Virus record (IMG/VR): IMGVR_UViG_3300035698_015452
Coordinates: 1 to 21,945 of that record
Reading direction: 5' to 3' (one strand)
Length of the DNA: 21,945 nucleotides
From: a virus
Below, piece by piece: positions 1-6,696 of the stretch. The number at the start of each line of letters is the position of its first letter. Position 1 is the stretch's first letter. Both the position numbers and the translations under genes were made by a program. A model generated the notes under the pieces. It was not told the origin of the DNA, did not search any database, and was given only the letters and a program-made list of their open reading frames with translations.

Positions 1-14
1 AAATAGTTAATTCT

Positions 15-50
15 AAAAAAACTAGCACTCAAGATTATAAGAGTGCTAGC
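15..50 (-). terminator. Intrinsic terminator ending the portal/R-M transcription unit
   Basis: Read on the minus strand, CTAGCACTC (49-41) pairs perfectly with GAGTGCTAG (30-22) across a 10-nt loop, and seven T residues (21-15) follow at once. A run of A lies just before the stem. This is a textbook Rho-independent terminator. It lies about 35 nt past the stop codon of the 36-residue gene and so probably closes the minus-strand unit that contains portal and the restriction-modification gene. Confidence 0.85.
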
Positions 51-84
51 TTTAAAAAGCAATATTAGGGAATTATATACTATC

Positions 85-195
85 TTACCCATTTCTCATC
101 ATAACTACTTTCGCCACATTCTCAGGAGTGTCTTCTATAGGCTCTATTATGTTTTTTACAGGTCTCCCTGCTTTTTTGGGTGTTTCTTTATTCAT
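85..195 (-). CDS. Small 36-residue phage protein of unknown function
   Basis: A 36-codon frame starts MNKETPKKAGRPVKN and ends in MMRNG-TAA. The N-terminal KKAGRPVK stretch is basic, with an AT-hook-like GRP core, and the middle is acidic (EPIEDTPENV). The gene lies 32 nt past the stop of the restriction-modification gene and just before the intrinsic terminator, on the same strand, so it fits as the last gene of that unit. There is no Shine-Dalgarno sequence before the ATG, as for its neighbours. Function is unknown; minor-groove DNA binding is only a guess from the GRP motif. The frame is short, but the amino-acid composition reads like a protein. Confidence 0.5.
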   Translation of the reverse strand: MNKETPKKAGRPVKNIIEPIEDTPENVAKVVMMRNG

Positions 196-227
196 TTTTT
201 GAGAGAGGTTATTTTTTATTTAACATA

Positions 228-2579
228 TTACAAACTCCAAACAGAATCTATATTATCATCAATCTGATCTTTAAGATTAAGAATTTCTAATTTTTTCTTT
301 TTTATTGTTTCTTGCTTACTATCTAGTGCTGTAATTATATTTTTTTGTTCCTCTAGTGTAGGTAGTGGTATGTGAATAGATAGAATATTCTCTAAATTCA
401 AATGCTTAACGTTATTCCCAACTGAAAACTTTCTTGCTTCATTTAAAAAATCATCACCATTCAATAAATAATGTAAATATCTAGGTAGGCAAATTGATTG
501 ATTGATTTTTAACTTTGCCAAATCCATAGAAAATAACCCATCCTCGCCAACGATGGTAGTCCTCCCAATTATTTCAGAAGTCGGAGTAAGGTCGGTTATA
601 GCCATTAACAATGCACCCTCAGAACATTTATATTTATCCGCAATTTCAATTTTTTTATTTATGTACTTAAAGTCATAAATTAAAGATAAGTCCTTCTTAA
701 TTGATTTTAAGTTGTACATGGGAATACCTACATCTGCTAATATAGAACTCTTATAAGAATATCCCCGAGTAAATTCCATAATATCGATTAATTTATAGAA
801 AGGATAACGACTGTTTTTTTGTATTTCTCTATAAACGCTTCCGACAAGGTTATAGTTATTATTCTTAACTTTCTCTAAGTCTATGATTTCAAAACCAACG
901 GCAAGCATATTGTTTTGCAAATCTGGATGTTTATCTACTTTCTTAATATCAGAACTTTCTATCCTCTTGAAATCGTTGTCTCCATTAATTTTCGTCTTGT
1001 GATTATCCAGTGTAACTCCAATATTTTTAGCATCAAAAAACCAGTAATTTTTCTGCTTATTCGGTTTATGTGCATCAACAAAATAAAGAATGTCTGTTTT
1101 AACCCCAGTGTACGGTAAAAATGTTCCTTGTGGTAAAGAAATAACGCTCTGTAGTTTTGCTTTTGATAATAGTAACTTCCTAACTTCTATGGTGCTTTTT
1201 CTAAATAAAAACCCCTCAGGCACAACTAGAGCCATTCTGCCACCTTCCTTTAGTGCATTTAGACAATGTAAGACACAAGCAGAGTCGCCACTATTCTTAG
1301 AGATTCCATTATAGTAAAGAGGGGATATTTTATTCTCCGTTTTTGTTTTTCCATTTTCCGTGGTTTTTGTGGTTATAGTCTGAGAAAATGGCATGTTCGT
1401 AATAACAACGTCAAATTTTTGCTTGTCGCCATTATCTAATAAGTAGTCAGGATTCGTCAGGGTGTTTATTTGCTGTATGCCACTATGCCCATCTCCATGC
1501 AAAATCATATTCATTTTCGCAATTCTAGAGGTTGTAGTTATTTCCCTGCCATACAGCGTCTCATTTTTCAGTCTCCTTAAATCTTCTTTTCCCTCAATGA
1601 TGTTATTCTCTTTTATGTAGTTAAAAGCCTCCGTCAAAAATCCCCCTGTACCACAAAAGGGGTCATAAACTGTTTCTTTAAACTTAGGGTCAACAAGATT
1701 GATTATAGTTCTTACAACATTTCTTGGCGTAAAATACTCTCCTAGGTCATTCTCTGTTGAAGCTGTCTTCTCTAGGAAATATTCAAAAGCATCTCCTTTT
1801 ATATCTGTTGCTATTGTGGATAAAACAAGCGGATCGATTGCGTCAATAATATGTCTAAGCGTTTCAGGATTTTTAATTGAGATTGGAGTAAAAACATCTC
1901 CTTTATATTTTTTTTGTATCTGGTTTATAACACAACTATTTACGTACCCTATAATATCATCATTTGATTGTGCTTTTATGGAATTCCACCATGATTTCTC
2001 ACCACCCTCACTTAACAATTTTAGAAACAAGATATTTGCAAACTCACCAAATCTTTCAATCCCAGCTCTTAGACCCTCTCCCCTTAATACATCGTTTAGG
2101 TTTTTAAATTGTGATATTAATTCGTCCCTAGAAATCTTTACCTCTTTAGGGATTGTCCAAGCTTCGTTGCTGTTAGAATTTAAAAATTCTAAAGCTTCTT
2201 TTTCTCTTATTAGCTCTCTTACTTCTTCACCATTTAAAATTAACTCTTTATTGTTTGGCACAAAACGAGTTTCACAATATGCTCCGTTCATCGCAAAAAC
2301 AAGTGGAACATTTAGGGATTTAGCGTACTCCGTAGCTTGTGCTAAAGCTGGTTCAAGATTTACACCACCTTTTTTTGCCTCAATTATTGCTATTGGTCTA
2401 TTTGTACCTGTTTGATAAAGAATATAATCGGGCTTTTTCCCTTTTAATTTTTTTTGCTGGTCTTTATAAGGAGGTTTTTGGAAATATACGTTTTTTAGTT
2501 TTGAGCCACTGTCTATATCCCACCCCTTATTTACAAGGTTGTTACTTATTATCCACTCTGTTTGTTGTTCTGCTAACAT
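228..2579 (-). CDS. Single-chain restriction-modification enzyme (nuclease-like + N6-adenine methylase + specificity domain)
   Basis: This 783-residue protein appears to combine three parts. Residues about 1-120 resemble the N-terminal nuclease domain of type I HsdR: P50-D51 followed by E67-A-K69 fits a PD-(D/E)XK active site. Residues about 150-530 are an HsdM-like adenine methylase with EYFTPR (281-286), the SAM-binding motif DPFCGTGGF (306-314) and catalytic motif IV N-M-P-F (395-398), where most relatives have NPPF. Residues about 560-783 look like one HsdS target-recognition half with a terminal coiled coil (TLEEQKNIITALDSKQETIK). No helicase domain is present, which separates it from type I restriction and points to a type IIG/BcgI-like enzyme or a self-modifying phage methylase. 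It is probably a cargo gene that protects phage DNA or blocks competitors. The start ATG is preceded by an A/T-only leader. The methylase call is secure; nuclease activity is inferred. Confidence 0.85.
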   Translation of the reverse strand: MLAEQQTEWIISNNLVNKGWDIDSGSKLKNVYFQKPPYKDQQKKLKGKKPDYILYQTGTNRPIAIIEAKKGGVNLEPALAQATEYAKSLNVPLVFAMNGAYCETRFVPNNKELILNGEEVRELIREKEALEFLNSNSNEAWTIPKEVKISRDELISQFKNLNDVLRGEGLRAGIERFGEFANILFLKLLSEGGEKSWWNSIKAQSNDDIIGYVNSCVINQIQKKYKGDVFTPISIKNPETLRHIIDAIDPLVLSTIATDIKGDAFEYFLEKTASTENDLGEYFTPRNVVRTIINLVDPKFKETVYDPFCGTGGFLTEAFNYIKENNIIEGKEDLRRLKNETLYGREITTTSRIAKMNMILHGDGHSGIQQINTLTNPDYLLDNGDKQKFDVVITNMPFSQTITTKTTENGKTKTENKISPLYYNGISKNSGDSACVLHCLNALKEGGRMALVVPEGFLFRKSTIEVRKLLLSKAKLQSVISLPQGTFLPYTGVKTDILYFVDAHKPNKQKNYWFFDAKNIGVTLDNHKTKINGDNDFKRIESSDIKKVDKHPDLQNNMLAVGFEIIDLEKVKNNNYNLVGSVYREIQKNSRYPFYKLIDIMEFTRGYSYKSSILADVGIPMYNLKSIKKDLSLIYDFKYINKKIEIADKYKCSEGALLMAITDLTPTSEIIGRTTIVGEDGLFSMDLAKLKINQSICLPRYLHYLLNGDDFLNEARKFSVGNNVKHLNLENILSIHIPLPTLEEQKNIITALDSKQETIKKKKLEILNLKDQIDDNIDSVWSL

Positions 2580-2601
2580 AGAAATAATTTAAAAAATAGT
2601 T

Positions 2602-2664
2602 TTATGCTGTTAAGTCATTATATTTAAGTCTTTTCCCTACCATATTACACATAATGTCCATCAT
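2602..2664 (-). CDS. Possible 20-residue micro-ORF overlapping the portal stop
   Basis: The portal stop TGA lies inside ATGATGG, so a new frame starts in a 4-nt ATGA overlap and runs 20 codons (MMDIMCNMVGKRLKYNDLTA) to TAA. The overlap is typical of translational coupling, and similar ATGA junctions occur at 17958-17961. The peptide is very short and resembles nothing I know, so it may be chance. It would otherwise fill most of the gap between portal and the restriction-modification gene. Confidence 0.2.
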   Translation of the reverse strand: MMDIMCNMVGKRLKYNDLTA

Positions 2665-4676
2665 TTGAAACATTGTATCTGATGTTCTTGTGTTATGCCT
2701 TCCTTATCTTTAAAAGTTAAATGTTGTGAAATATGTTCAGCTATGATTGCTTGTGATTCAGGAGTCAGGCTTTTTTCTTCTCTTACTACAAAATCTGCAT
2801 GAGCTTGTATTTCCATATCATGAGGTTGATTTCTCTCAGCTTGTACTGGTTCTTCACCTCCCATAGCTTCATTCTCTTCATCTATTCTTGTTACTGTCTC
2901 TTCATTCTCTGCTTGTTTTTGACCTTCTTTCTCTGCTTCCTCATCAATCCCAAATACTTCATTGATATCATTTACTCCCAAAGAAGTTAAAGTTTTTTCC
3001 AAACTAAACTTAGCCATTGCTTGTTTATCAGGTGACATTTGTTCTAAAGGAAGAGAAATATAATTATTAACAGCTTGCGTTATTAAGTTAGCATTATTTT
3101 GTTCTGCTACACTATTTTTTAGTCTAGTTGAATCTTTCTCTATTTGAATTTCGACATCAGCTAAAGGGAATGGTCTGATAGATTTAAAATTGTTTTTATT
3201 CTTTTTCCCAGTAGGTATATTCTTAGACTTACTCATAAATTGAGCATTCTGATACAACCTTATTCTCATTATTTGTTTAATGAAATATTCGATATTTCTT
3301 AGCTTCTGATTAAAAGTCTTATTACCTACTTCAGCACCTAAAACAGCCTCCCTTGCTGTTCCTGCATTAGCTCCAGCCTGAGATTGTTCCCCTATCCCAC
3401 TCACTTTACTAGCTTCTCCTTCTAGATATTGAATATCATTAAAAATACTAGCTGTTACATCTGGAATAGCTAACGTAGAAGGAGGTGGGGCTTGTGAACC
3501 TCTTTCCATCATAACTATAGCTCCTGCCTCATCAGTTTCTAAAGCATCAGGATTCTTTACACTTCCTTCATACATTATATTCTTAGGTCTTAAGACTTTA
3601 TCAACATTTTTCATTCTTTGTCTGTAGAATGTATTGATAACAGCTTGTAATCCCTGTACTTGTTCAACTTCACCTACCCCGTAATACCAAAGCGGATTAT
3701 TTATATCGTGACAATCTGCAAATGGTCTATAAGGTTTTTTAGCTTCATCCTGATAAAAATTCTCTTCAAATCTAATTAACTCAAACCCTCCACTTGCACC
3801 AGCTACACTGATAATATACTCAACTGGAGTTTGTCCTTTTTCAACTTCAAATAATCCATAATAATGTATTACAGTTTCAACTTTAGCGAGTTCGGTAATG
3901 GTTCCAGTATCTACTCCCTCTCCATCTTCAATAGTTTCACTTTTCTTGTCATCAACATTAGGATTATTAGGAACATCTTCTAAATATTTTACTGAATCTA
4001 AATTGAAATATAATCCACTAGTTTCAAGATCAGTTCTTAATATATTATGTTCTTTATAAGCTAGCCCAGGAGCTTTCTGGAAGTTTTGATACTTTGGGTC
4101 TACCATCCAATCAAATACTGGTATATGTTTCATTCCCTCAGTATCTCTGGCTATGTATTTTTCCATTATTGGTTTTCCTACTGGATCAAACATATCCTTT
4201 CCTTGTTCATCTTTTTTAGTTCTTTGTTTTCTTACAATATCAGTTCCTACAAAAACAGCATGCGTTCCAAATGTAAAAGTATAATCACCAACTGACTTAA
4301 CCGTAGCGTCAGTGTCATAATCATCCCACTGAAAATCTAAAAGATCTTTAGCTTCATCAAGCCTGCTTAATTCTTTTAAAGGATTTCTTGGAATTAGTTG
4401 ATATTTAGGTCTTTGAGCGAATACATTTGCCTTTACTGTTTGAATATTTTTAAAAGAAGTATTAATGAGCGTCTTGTTGTCTTTTTCAACTTTATTTAAC
4501 TTCTTAAATTCCCACGCTATCTTTTGAATACTTTTCATCTTCTCCATAAAATCATGCGTCGAAGTCTCCCAATTTGTGAAATAATCCTCAACCCATTTCA
4601 AAGCTCTTTCCTGTGTTTCTGTATAAACTGGGTTTGTTACTGTGTTTTCAGTCGTATCTGTAGGCGTTTCAGGCAT
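2661..4676 (-). CDS. Portal protein
   Basis: This protein of about 671 residues matches the portal (head-tail connector) proteins of podovirus-like phages. These form the dodecameric ring at the capsid vertex through which DNA enters and leaves. Supporting segments are the central NNPLWYYGVGEVEQVQGLQ helix region, followed by RQRMKNVDKVLRPKN, then GSQAPPPSTLAIPDV, and the GIGEQSQAGANAGTAREAV segment typical of the portal stem/crown region. The C-terminal 90 residues are Glu/Gln-rich and probably disordered or helical. A TTG 21 nt upstream would extend the frame, but that codon lies inside the 21-bp dyad at 4690-4710, so the ATG at 4676 is the better start. The large terminase lies just upstream, as expected for packaging genes. 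Family assignment is by pattern recognition; no homology search was possible. Confidence 0.85.
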   Translation of the reverse strand: MPETPTDTTENTVTNPVYTETQERALKWVEDYFTNWETSTHDFMEKMKSIQKIAWEFKKLNKVEKDNKTLINTSFKNIQTVKANVFAQRPKYQLIPRNPLKELSRLDEAKDLLDFQWDDYDTDATVKSVGDYTFTFGTHAVFVGTDIVRKQRTKKDEQGKDMFDPVGKPIMEKYIARDTEGMKHIPVFDWMVDPKYQNFQKAPGLAYKEHNILRTDLETSGLYFNLDSVKYLEDVPNNPNVDDKKSETIEDGEGVDTGTITELAKVETVIHYYGLFEVEKGQTPVEYIISVAGASGGFELIRFEENFYQDEAKKPYRPFADCHDINNPLWYYGVGEVEQVQGLQAVINTFYRQRMKNVDKVLRPKNIMYEGSVKNPDALETDEAGAIVMMERGSQAPPPSTLAIPDVTASIFNDIQYLEGEASKVSGIGEQSQAGANAGTAREAVLGAEVGNKTFNQKLRNIEYFIKQIMRIRLYQNAQFMSKSKNIPTGKKNKNNFKSIRPFPLADVEIQIEKDSTRLKNSVAEQNNANLITQAVNNYISLPLEQMSPDKQAMAKFSLEKTLTSLGVNDINEVFGIDEEAEKEGQKQAENEETVTRIDEENEAMGGEEPVQAERNQPHDMEIQAHADFVVREEKSLTPESQAIIAEHISQHLTFKDKEGITQEHQIQCFK

Positions 4677-4689
4677 GGTTATATTGTTA

Positions 4690-4710
4690 ATGAACAAATT
4701 TAGTGTTCAA
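4690..4710 (-). promoter_or_regulatory. Operator-like dyad upstream of portal (site A)
   Basis: On the minus strand the site reads TTGAACA, CTAAATT, TGTTCAT: 7-bp half-sites with one outer mismatch around a 7-bp spacer. It ends 13 nt before the portal ATG. Its upstream flank (to 4722) is also shared with site C at 16300-16322, 22 of 23 bases being identical. The same dyad occurs twice more in the window, each time in front of a gene. I infer a binding site for a dimeric regulator, or a phage-specific late promoter element. Confidence 0.55.
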
Positions 4711-4730
4711 TATCAATATACAATATCATT

Positions 4731-4826
4731 TCAAAATAAACAAGATTTGCGTTTACTTAAGAACTGCCGTCTTATAACAAACATTGCATCAATTAGTTTC
4801 ATATTTATTTTAATAAGTTGTTCCAT
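4731..4826 (-). CDS. Possible 31-residue micro-protein between terminase and portal
   Basis: An ATG directly abuts the large-terminase stop (TAG-ATG) and opens a 31-codon frame beginning MEQLIKINMKLIDAMFVIRR and ending SCLF-TGA. The N-terminal half is amphipathic or hydrophobic and the C-terminal half is strongly basic (RRQFLSKRK). The abutting start and the empty space it fills suggest a coupled gene. It has no recognisable relatives and a composition compatible with chance. Confidence 0.3.
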   Translation of the reverse strand: MEQLIKINMKLIDAMFVIRRQFLSKRKSCLF

Positions 4827-6356
4827 CTAAAAACCTGTTATAGGATCTCGGTAAGGGTCGGTTGAGTAAGAAGGTGGAGTATAACTGCTAGTAGTGTTGG
4901 GTTTATGACTCACCGCTTGCATCCTTACCGTGTCTAAAAAATGACTAGCTTCATCATGTAAAAACCCATCATATTTACCTAATTTATCATTCCATTTCTT
5001 TCTATATTTTCTAGCCATTCTTATAAAAATAGAGCATTTATTTTTATCAAACCAATATTGACTGAAATATTTTCTTACATCTCTCACCCCTTCAACAACA
5101 GCTTTATTAGGAGCAATTTCTACTCTTTTAAGATTTAATTCAGGATAATTAACTGATTCTTCAAGAAAATCATCATACGTGCTTTTTTTATCGCTTAATC
5201 TTCTTGTTCTGGCATCCCAAGGCAAAATATGCCCACCATATTTCTGATAACCCTTTTCTTTCATAACTGCAAAATAATAACTTAATTTCTTGTCATTATT
5301 ATGATAACAATCAATCCACCTAATTTCTTTTCCAAAATATTGTACAAATCCTATTACTAATTCATCACTTAGTCCTAAATCCCAATAAGTATATACGGGA
5401 AGAGAAGGATCATAAGGAATAGAACATATTCTATTATCATTATCCATCTGCATCATCTCCTCTTTATACACAGCCCCCTCAATTTGTTGTTTAAAAGCTT
5501 CCTCAGGTGTTGTAGGGTATTCTTGGCGTAATAATGCCCAGTTCTTACCTAAGGTCAACCATTTCAAATATAAATAAGTAATCTCAATGTCTGTCAAACT
5601 ATGTTCTTTCTGATATTCTATGAATTTATCTGGCAAACCCTTTATGGGTTCTTTGATGTTATTCATTTCCTGTTCATCCCATTGCCAATTATAGAAGTGT
5701 GCTTTCCATTCCATAGGGTTGGTTGGCTCTTTCCCCCAAGCATCCCAAAACATATCATAGAAAGCTCCTTCTTCTCCTTCTGCTGTTGATTCTATGTCTA
5801 CACGACCTCTATTAACCGCTGGAATTGATCCTGTCAATATTTCTTTTGCTTTATGCGGGTATAATAAACATATCTTCCCAAACTCTGATACATGAAGTCT
5901 CTGATAAGTTCCAGAACGTCCAGAAGTTCTTACATAAATAGAACTCTCTGAACCATCACCAAACCCTAGTTTTAGAGTATTTTTATTATCTTGATCTAGA
6001 GTAAACCCATTCTTTATTATTGCTGGTGAATTACTAAAAGCATACTTTATCTTATTCTTAAATATATCTGTTGCTGAATCTTTATCATAAGAAATAAACA
6101 AAGAATCTCTGTCTTTGTTAAACATAGTCTCATCTAAAATATCAATTGATATGTCTGTAGTAAATCCTAATTGTCTGCTCTTCAATATGATATTCCTATT
6201 GTGAAAGTTCTTAGCATAATGAGCCTGTGCTTTATTCCTAGTAAATACTACTTTATCACCGTCTTTATTCTTCACATAGTAAAAACGCCCCATCCTCCAT
6301 TCTTTATTAGCTAACTTTGTAAGTTGATCTTTATTCATAGTGTGTTTGTTATTCAA
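4827..6356 (-). CDS. terL: Terminase large subunit (packaging ATPase and nuclease)
   Basis: This 509-residue motor protein pumps DNA into the procapsid through the portal and cuts the concatemer. The ATPase half has a deviant Walker A (LKSRQLGFTT, residues 58-67), a Walker B with catalytic glutamate (RLHVSEFGK, E158) and a coupling motif (ESTAEGEEG, from 189). The QEYPTTPEEAF element (278-288) is usual in this family. The RNase H-fold nuclease half shows YWDLGLSDE (D326), a PWDAR segment, and HDEASHFLDTVR near the end (D475), giving plausible metal-binding acidic residues. A second ATG six codons in (6338) has the AACAAA-type leader seen before other genes and could be the true start. Its usual partner, the small subunit, is about 11 kb away at 17268-17678, which is unusual. 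Confidence 0.93.
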   Translation of the reverse strand: MNNKHTMNKDQLTKLANKEWRMGRFYYVKNKDGDKVVFTRNKAQAHYAKNFHNRNIILKSRQLGFTTDISIDILDETMFNKDRDSLFISYDKDSATDIFKNKIKYAFSNSPAIIKNGFTLDQDNKNTLKLGFGDGSESSIYVRTSGRSGTYQRLHVSEFGKICLLYPHKAKEILTGSIPAVNRGRVDIESTAEGEEGAFYDMFWDAWGKEPTNPMEWKAHFYNWQWDEQEMNNIKEPIKGLPDKFIEYQKEHSLTDIEITYLYLKWLTLGKNWALLRQEYPTTPEEAFKQQIEGAVYKEEMMQMDNDNRICSIPYDPSLPVYTYWDLGLSDELVIGFVQYFGKEIRWIDCYHNNDKKLSYYFAVMKEKGYQKYGGHILPWDARTRRLSDKKSTYDDFLEESVNYPELNLKRVEIAPNKAVVEGVRDVRKYFSQYWFDKNKCSIFIRMARKYRKKWNDKLGKYDGFLHDEASHFLDTVRMQAVSHKPNTTSSYTPPSYSTDPYRDPITGF

Positions 6357-6397
6357 ATAACACTATATATTGAAATATTTACATTTTCAAAGGATTA

Positions 6398-6418
6398 TTG
6401 AACACTAATCTTGTTCAA
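6398..6418 (+). promoter_or_regulatory. Operator-like dyad before the lone plus-strand gene (site B)
   Basis: This is the most perfect of the three dyads: TTGAACA, CTAATCT, TGTTCAA, with exact 7-bp half-sites. The conserved CTAA of the spacer points it along the plus strand, opposite to sites A and C, and the gene it faces (6475-6696) is the only plus-strand gene in the window. It also lies 42 nt upstream of the divergent large-terminase start, so it may control both. A TGGTAGAAT extended -10-like element at 6443-6451 follows downstream. Confidence 0.6.
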
Positions 6419-6474
6419 AACCTATGATTGTTATTTTAAAGATGGTAGAATGTGCAGCAATTTAACCAAACCTT

Positions 6475-6696
6475 ATGTTTCAAAAAATCTTTAACGCCGT
6501 GATTGTTTTATTAATTATTACTTTGTTTTTATCTATCCCAAAACAAATTAAACCAACAGATAATTCAAATCTATTTACCTCTTTAAAGGAAATGTCTGTT
6601 GCTAATAATGGGTTAATAGAAAACAATCAAAATGCCATTATAGGGTTGTACGAAACCATGCAAGAGGCACATAATTATTATCTTAGCTTAGATTGA
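6475..6696 (+). CDS. Small single-pass membrane protein, only plus-strand gene
   Basis: This 73-residue protein starts MFQKIFNAVIVLLIITLFLS, giving one hydrophobic N-terminal segment (about residues 7-22) without a lipobox or obvious signal-peptidase site. A hydrophilic tail of about 50 residues with helical character follows (NNGLIENNQNAIIGLYETM) and ends LSLD. The topology suits a membrane-anchored protein with an exported or cytoplasmic tail. In phages such proteins can be holin antagonists, spanins or superinfection-exclusion factors, but nothing here decides between these. Its 3' end overlaps the convergent 779-residue gene by 19 nt. It has its own dyad (site B) and an extended -10-like TGGTAGAAT upstream. 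Opposite orientation inside a late module is typical of an independently controlled accessory gene. Confidence 0.6.
   Translation: MFQKIFNAVIVLLIITLFLSIPKQIKPTDNSNLFTSLKEMSVANNGLIENNQNAIIGLYETMQEAHNYYLSLD

Noticed and set aside
1699-2415. Plus-strand frame of 238 codons opposite the restriction-modification gene
   Set aside because: It is antisense to a gene with clear methylase motifs, and its sequence is Ser/Phe/Ile-rich shadow without domain features.
4674-4697. TTG start extending portal by seven residues
   Set aside because: The codon lies inside the conserved dyad at 4690-4710, and an in-frame ATG with a typical A/T leader follows 21 nt later.
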